Assembly: GCA_024123915.1 (NCBI GenBank)
Contig: CP099650.1
Coordinates: 7,192,001-7,256,000 of the forward strand
Length of the DNA stretch: 64,000 bases
DNA from: Oxalobacteraceae bacterium OTU3CAMAD1
GTDB taxonomy: Bacteria; Pseudomonadota; Gammaproteobacteria; Burkholderiales; Burkholderiaceae_D
Direction: 5' to 3'
Shown here piece by piece: positions 60,080 through 64,000 of the stretch (position 1 is its first letter; every line of letters starts with the position of its first letter). Both the position numbers and the translations under genes were made by a program. A model generated the notes under the pieces. The model made no database searches. It was given only the letters and a program-made list of their open reading frames with translations, and was not told where the DNA came from.

Positions 60080-61420
60080 ATGACCGATTTCACGCAATTC
60101 CCACCCTCGTTTACCTGGGGCATCGCCACCAGCGCATTCCAGATTGAAGGCGGCGCGACCGCCGACGGCAAAGGTCCGTCGATCTGGGATACTTTCAGTC
60201 ACACCCCCGGCAAGATCATCGACGGCACCAACGGCGACGTCGCCTGCGACCACTACAACCGCTACCCGGAAGACGTGGCCATCATGGCCAGCCTGGGCGT
60301 GGACGCCTACCGCTTCTCGATGGCGTGGTCGCGCGTGCAGCCAACCGGCAAAGGCGCCTGGAACGAGGCCGGCTTCGCCTTCTACGACCGTCTGCTGACC
60401 GAACTGGAAAGCAAGGGCATCGACGCCCACGTGACCTTGTACCACTGGGACCTGCCGCAAGGCCTGGAAGACGAAGGCGGCTGGCTCAATCGCGACACCG
60501 CTTATCGCTTCGCCGACTACGCGGCCGAAGTGGCGCGCCGTTTCGGCAATCGTCTGAAAACGATTGCGACGCACAACGAGCCATGGTGCACGGCCAACCT
60601 GGGCTACGGGAATTCGCAGTTCGCGCCCGGCGTGACCGACCTGAAAAAATCGGTGCAGGTCTCGCACCACCTGCTGCTGTCGCACGGACTGGCGATGCAG
60701 GCGATGCGCGCGGTCGGCAGCTCGGCCAAGCTGGGCATCGTCCTGAATCAGTGGACCGCCGACCCGGCCACCGACAGCGCGGCCGACATCGCGATGGCGG
60801 AATTCGAATACGCCCGCTCGGTGCAGTGGTTCATGGATCCTATCTTCAAGGGCAAATACCCGCAGCTGGCGCTCGACACCTACGGCGCCAACGGCCCGGA
60901 TATCCACGAGAACGACTTCAAGGACATCCAGCACCGCATCGACTTCCTGGGCGTGAACTACTACTTCCGCTCCTACTGCAGCGCCGAAGTGCCGCCGCGC
61001 CAGCCGGAAGCGAAACTGGGCAAGACCGACATGGGCTGGGAGATCTACCCGGACGGCCTGACCGAGCTGCTGCTCAAGCTCCACGACGAATACGAACTGC
61101 CGCCGATCTACATCACCGAGAACGGCATGGCCAATCCGGACACCGTCGTTGACGGCGAAGTGCCGGACGAAGCGCGCATCGACTTCGTGCAACGCCACCT
61201 GAAGGCGCTCAACGACGCCCGCCTGCAAGGCGTGAACGTGCAAGGCTACTTCCTTTGGAGTTTGCTGGATAACTTCGAATGGAACTCGGGCTACGCCAAG
61301 CGTTTCGGCATCGTCCATGTCGACTACGCGACGCAGAAGCGCACCTTGAAGCACAGCGCCCTGTGGTACCGCGATTACCTGGTGCAGCAGCGCGCACCGC
61401 AGGCCGCCCACGCCGCCTGA
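60080..61420 (+). CDS. Glycoside hydrolase family 1 beta-glucosidase
   Basis: 446 aa from MTDFTQFPPSFTWGIATSAF at 60080; longer frames would run through the operator. Cytoplasmic retaining beta-glucosidase/galactosidase. Catalytic acid/base Glu167 in THNEPW and nucleophile Glu347 in ITENGM; signature FTWGIATSAFQIEGG at the N-terminus and WSLLDNFEWNSGYAKRFGIV near the C-terminus. Full length. Uptake of its substrate by the next gene, an MFS protein, is plausible; the pair is separated only by a hairpin element. Confidence 0.96.
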   Translation: MTDFTQFPPSFTWGIATSAFQIEGGATADGKGPSIWDTFSHTPGKIIDGTNGDVACDHYNRYPEDVAIMASLGVDAYRFSMAWSRVQPTGKGAWNEAGFAFYDRLLTELESKGIDAHVTLYHWDLPQGLEDEGGWLNRDTAYRFADYAAEVARRFGNRLKTIATHNEPWCTANLGYGNSQFAPGVTDLKKSVQVSHHLLLSHGLAMQAMRAVGSSAKLGIVLNQWTADPATDSAADIAMAEFEYARSVQWFMDPIFKGKYPQLALDTYGANGPDIHENDFKDIQHRIDFLGVNYYFRSYCSAEVPPRQPEAKLGKTDMGWEIYPDGLTELLLKLHDEYELPPIYITENGMANPDTVVDGEVPDEARIDFVQRHLKALNDARLQGVNVQGYFLWSLLDNFEWNSGYAKRFGIVHVDYATQKRTLKHSALWYRDYLVQQRAPQAAHAA

Positions 61421-61422
61421 TC

Positions 61423-61518
61423 ACGTAGGGCGGATTAGGCGGAACGCCGTAATCGGCCATGTGAGAGCCGACGACGGCTCATGCATGGCCGATTACGCTG
61501 CGCTAATCCGCCCTACGT
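61423..61518. repeat. Triple nested inverted repeat between GH1 and MFS genes
   Basis: Three stems lie one inside another: ACGTAGGGCGGATTAG (61423-61438) with 61503-61518, 16 bp perfect; CGTAATCGGCCATG (61448-61461) with 61484-61497, 14 bp; GAGCCG (61465-61470) with CGGCTC (61475-61480). The right end is the same family as 9102-9134. It begins 3 bp after the GH1 stop. A hairpin with a bulge would form in RNA from either strand. Confidence 0.9.
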
Positions 61519-61600
61519 AATACAAGCATCCCAGACTGGCATTACCTATTGGCCGCAGAGCCAAGTGCTACACTCCACAGAGAACAACGAGGACGACATC

Positions 61601-62971
61601 ATGCAGACCGCACCTTCCGCCACGCCGCAAGAGCACCAGAAGCCGGCGCCCGCCGCCCCCGGCGAGCAGCAATCGCTGTTCCGCGCCATGTTCGCGCGCG
61701 GCACGCCGATGCTCTGGGTCCCCACCGGCTACTTTTCGATGGCGCTGACGTACATGATGCTTACCAGCGTCACGTCCATCATGTTCAAGAACCTCGGCAT
61801 GAGCAACGGCGAGGCGGCGCAATACGCCAGCTATCTGATCCTGGCCTACACCATCAAGCCGCTGTTCGCCCCCTTCGTTGAAATGTACCGCACCAAGAAG
61901 TTCTTCGTGCTGTGCGCGCAGCTGATCGTCGGCATCGGCTTCGGCGCCGTCGCGCTGTCAATGTCGCTGCCAAACTACCTGCACATCATGGTGTTCCTGT
62001 TCGGCATACTGTCGCTGGTCGGCGCCACCCAGGACATCGCCTCCGACGGCGTCTATGTCACCTCGCTCGACTCGAAGACGCAGTCGCTGTTCTGCGGCAT
62101 CCAGAGCTTGAGCTGGAACGTCGGTCCCATCGTCGCCTCCGGCGGCATGGTGTACCTGAGCGGCTGGCTGCACACCAATTACTTCCACCACGAGGCCGGC
62201 GTGTTCGGGCCGGCGTGGATCGACTCGTGGCGCATCATCTTCTTCATCGCCGCCGCCATCACCGTGGTCACCGCGCTGTGGCACCTGCGCGTGATGCCGG
62301 ACGGCGCCAAGGCCGAAAACGCGCCCAAGTCGGTGGGCGAGGCGGCCTTCATCCTGCGCGACTCCTTCGTCACCTTCTTCCAGAAGCGCGACGTCTGGCT
62401 GATGGTCGGCTTCGCTTTCGTGTTCCGCCTCAGTATCGGCCTGCTGGAAAAGATCGGTCCGTTCTTCATGGTCGATCCCGTTTCCAAGGGCGGCCTGGGC
62501 TTGTCCAACGAGATGCTGGGCCTGATCTACGGCACCTACGGCCTGATCGCCGTGCTGCTTGGTTCCTTGCTGGGCGGCATCTTTGTCGCTCGGCGCGGCC
62601 TGCCTGCCACCTTGTTCATTCTGTGCTGCGCGGTCAACATTCCCAATGTTACGTTCTTGCTGATGGGTATCTACCAGCCGGAAAACCTGTGGCTGATCAG
62701 CGCCGGCGTGGCGATCGAGAAGTTCTTCTTCGGCTTCGGCTCGGTCGGCTTCATGATCTACCTGATGCAGCAACTGGCGCCGGGCAAATACACGACCACC
62801 CACTACGCCTTCGGCACCGGCCTGATGGGCCTGTGCATGCTGGTCACCGGCGTCGTCAGCGGCCACCTGCAACAGGCGCTCGGTTATGTACATTACTTCT
62901 GGCTGGTGATGGCGGCGACGATTCCATCTTTCCTGGTGACGTGGTTCGCGCCGTTCCACAACAAGGAATAG
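61601..62971 (+). CDS. MFS transporter, AmpG/PAT-like
   Basis: 456 aa from MQTAPSATPQEHQKPAPAAP at 61601 with GAGGACG upstream. Twelve transmembrane helices by eye. The segment GATQDIASDGVYVTSLDSKT resembles the ATQDIAID motif of AmpG-type muropeptide permeases and acetyl-CoA transporters; GIQSLSWNVGPIVASGGMVYLSGWL follows. Adjacent to a GH1 beta-glucosidase and before a GH31 enzyme, it probably imports oligosaccharides. Substrate not proved by sequence. Confidence 0.88.
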   Translation: MQTAPSATPQEHQKPAPAAPGEQQSLFRAMFARGTPMLWVPTGYFSMALTYMMLTSVTSIMFKNLGMSNGEAAQYASYLILAYTIKPLFAPFVEMYRTKKFFVLCAQLIVGIGFGAVALSMSLPNYLHIMVFLFGILSLVGATQDIASDGVYVTSLDSKTQSLFCGIQSLSWNVGPIVASGGMVYLSGWLHTNYFHHEAGVFGPAWIDSWRIIFFIAAAITVVTALWHLRVMPDGAKAENAPKSVGEAAFILRDSFVTFFQKRDVWLMVGFAFVFRLSIGLLEKIGPFFMVDPVSKGGLGLSNEMLGLIYGTYGLIAVLLGSLLGGIFVARRGLPATLFILCCAVNIPNVTFLLMGIYQPENLWLISAGVAIEKFFFGFGSVGFMIYLMQQLAPGKYTTTHYAFGTGLMGLCMLVTGVVSGHLQQALGYVHYFWLVMAATIPSFLVTWFAPFHNKE

Positions 62972-63013
62972 TCCTCAGAATTCGCCCTGCGGCCGCCATG
63001 GCCCGCAGGGTGC

Positions 63014-63043
63014 CCACGCCCCTCCATCCCACGCCCCTCCATC
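63014..63043. repeat. 15-bp tandem duplication
   Basis: CCACGCCCCTCCATC at 63014-63028 is repeated exactly at 63029-63043, followed by a part copy (CCGCGCC). It lies in the 141-bp gap between the MFS gene and the GH31 gene, about 70 bp before the start of the latter. Confidence 0.8.
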
Positions 63044-63066
63044 CCGCGCCGCTTTTTTCTCGAGGC

Positions 63067-63095
63067 AAATTGGTATACCATATATAAGATACCAA
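63067..63095 (+). promoter_or_regulatory. UxuR/ExuR-like GntR operator upstream of GH31
   Basis: AAATTGGTATACCA (63067-63080) equals the first 14 bases of the E. coli UxuR/ExuR consensus AAATTGGTATACCAATTT; TGGTATACCA is a perfect palindrome. A second half site ATACCAA lies at 63089-63095, with TATATA between. It ends 18 bp before the GH31 start. A GntR-type hexuronate regulator is a plausible binder; none is in the window. Confidence 0.65.
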
Positions 63096-63112
63096 CCACC
63101 CAAGAGCGCCCC

Positions 63113-64000
63113 ATGCATACGCGCAGGAGTCTTCTCACCCGTCTGGCGGCTGCGGTTCCGGCGCTGGCATTGCTCCGCTATGGCATCGCCGCCGACGACA
63201 ACCCCGCCCGGTCCCCCGGCAAAGCGGGCGGTTCGAATGCGGTAGCCGGATGGAAGCAAACCGGGGCGGGGATCGAAGGTACGATCGGACAAACGCTATT
63301 GCGCATCGACTTCGTCACAGACCAGATCGTGCGCGTGACCGCAACCCGCAATCCCGGCTGGTCGAAGGCAACGAGCCTGATGCGCGTCGACACCGCCGCC
63401 AAACCGGGTCCGATCAAGACGCACGAAGACGCTGGCACACTCACCCTGCAATCGGCCCGCCTGTCGGTGAAACTCGATCAGGCCACCGGTGCCATTTCTT
63501 TCCGGCGGCCGGATGGCACGTTGCTGCTGGAGGAGTCCAGCGGGAACCCGAGGGCGTTCGAACCAGTGGAGGTGACCAAGTCCGTGCCCGACCCCGCCAC
63601 GGTGAAGACCGTCAAAACGGTCGACGGCGAGCGCCAGGTGGTGGGCACCTATGTGCGCAAAAAGGACCGCGATGCCTGGAAAGTGACCGCGCGGTTCAGA
63701 TTCGGCGACCACGAAGCGCTCTACGGGCTCGGTTTCGATGAAACCGACGACCTGAACCTGCGTGGCAAGAGCAAGCGCCTGTACCAGCACAACCTGCGCA
63801 TCGTCGTGCCCTTCCTCGTTTCCACGCGGGGCTACGGCCTGCTGTTCGATACCTATAGCCTGCTCACCTTCGCCGATGGCAAGGATGGGGCATCGGTGGG
63901 CAGCGACGTCGCGGACGAGCTGGATTACTACTTCGTACTTGGCCCCTCCATGGACGGCGCGATCGCAGGGTATCGTCAACTGACGGGCGCCGCCGCCATG
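63113..64000 (+). CDS. Glycoside hydrolase family 31 protein, 5' part (runs off window)
   Basis: 296 residues from MHTRRSLLTRLAAAVPALAL at 63113 and still open at the window end. The N-terminal RRSLL followed by a hydrophobic stretch is a signal sequence, perhaps of the Tat type. Next comes the galactose-mutarotase-like N-terminal region of GH31: IGQTLLRIDFVTDQIVRVTATRN, GALTLQSARLSVKLDQATGAISF-type strand pairs, FGDHEALYGLGFDETDDLNLRGKSKRLYQHN and FLVSTRGYGLLFDTYSLLTF. The catalytic (alpha/beta)8 barrel is beyond the window, so alpha-xylosidase, alpha-glucosidase or other specificity cannot be told apart. Confidence 0.88.
   Translation, partial: MHTRRSLLTRLAAAVPALALLRYGIAADDNPARSPGKAGGSNAVAGWKQTGAGIEGTIGQTLLRIDFVTDQIVRVTATRNPGWSKATSLMRVDTAAKPGPIKTHEDAGTLTLQSARLSVKLDQATGAISFRRPDGTLLLEESSGNPRAFEPVEVTKSVPDPATVKTVKTVDGERQVVGTYVRKKDRDAWKVTARFRFGDHEALYGLGFDETDDLNLRGKSKRLYQHNLRIVVPFLVSTRGYGLLFDTYSLLTFADGKDGASVGSDVADELDYYFVLGPSMDGAIAGYRQLTGAAAM

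Noticed and set aside
1..64000. CRISPR arrays, rRNA, tRNA, riboswitches, prophage or complete insertion sequences
   Set aside because: No regular spaced direct repeats, rRNA or tRNA stretches, transposase or phage structural genes were recognised on either strand; the palindromic elements have no linked transposase.

Overview
The window looks like chromosomal DNA of a high-GC betaproteobacterium of the Oxalobacteraceae (Massilia/Duganella/Telluria type). This rests on the grpE-dnaK-dnaJ block next to hemH, the recN and nadK genes, a PEP-CTERM protein, HAF-repeat exported proteins, several carbohydrate-active enzymes, and many LysR/AraC regulators and c-di-GMP proteins. Genus is inference. No rRNA, tRNA, CRISPR array, phage or intact insertion sequence was recognised. 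The window opens inside dnaJ and closes inside a GH31 glycosidase.

Layout. 1-4.7 kb: heat-shock block dnaJ(partial)-dnaK-grpE with two sigma-32-type promoters and a degenerate CIRCE, then hemH. 4.8-9.1 kb: two tandem paralogous HAF-repeat exported proteins, bordered by two inverted-repeat elements. 9.2-12.9 kb: recN, nadK, a DUF3667 membrane protein. 13-15.7 kb: a small charged protein, a sorbosone-dehydrogenase-like PQQ enzyme, OsmC, glyoxalase I. 15.7-19 kb: tolC, rhodanese, pcm, tetR. 19-25.6 kb: DUF1330 protein, AraC, LysR, an amidohydrolase with an alginate_exp porin, a LuxR-type regulator. 25.7-27.7 kb: ECF sigma factor, putative anti-sigma and an exported protein in one operon. 27.9-33.1 kb: GH95 fucosidase, PEP-CTERM protein, sialate O-acetylesterase-like enzyme. 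33.3-35.1 kb: hipBA toxin-antitoxin with four repeated operator-like sites. 35.2-42.6 kb: TPR-GGDEF cyclase, chemotaxis receptor, a polytopic membrane protein, CzcE-like protein, GH105 hydrolase. 42.7-50.8 kb: SnoaL-like protein with divergent LysR, a three-gene M14 peptidase/hydrolase/YkgJ operon, a PAS-PAS-PAS-GGDEF-EAL protein, a small ORF, LysR, a periplasmic binding protein. 51-54.3 kb: uppP-recQ-DUF1993. 54.4-59.8 kb: AraC, DMT transporter plus amidohydrolase, a HIRAN-like protein, a shortened binding protein, trmB. 60-64 kb: GH1 beta-glucosidase, AmpG-like MFS transporter, start of a GH31 enzyme.

How it fits together. Housekeeping genes (chaperones, heme, NADP, DNA repair, cell-wall lipid recycling, tRNA methylation) alternate with accessory genes for glycan breakdown (GH95, SGNH esterase, GH105, GH1, GH31) and for signalling. 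Some carbohydrate genes carry recognisable control sites: a sigma-70 promoter with a LacI-type palindrome before GH1, and a UxuR/ExuR-like palindrome before GH31. The repressors themselves are not in the window.

I did not find a clear new defence or mobile system. The best leads are the four-operator hipBA promoter, the composite c-di-GMP protein with a LOV-like domain lacking its cysteine and a degenerate EAL domain, the sigma/anti-sigma/exported-protein operon, the palindromes upstream of the CzcE-like gene, and three families of REP-like palindromes, one folding into a triple nested hairpin.
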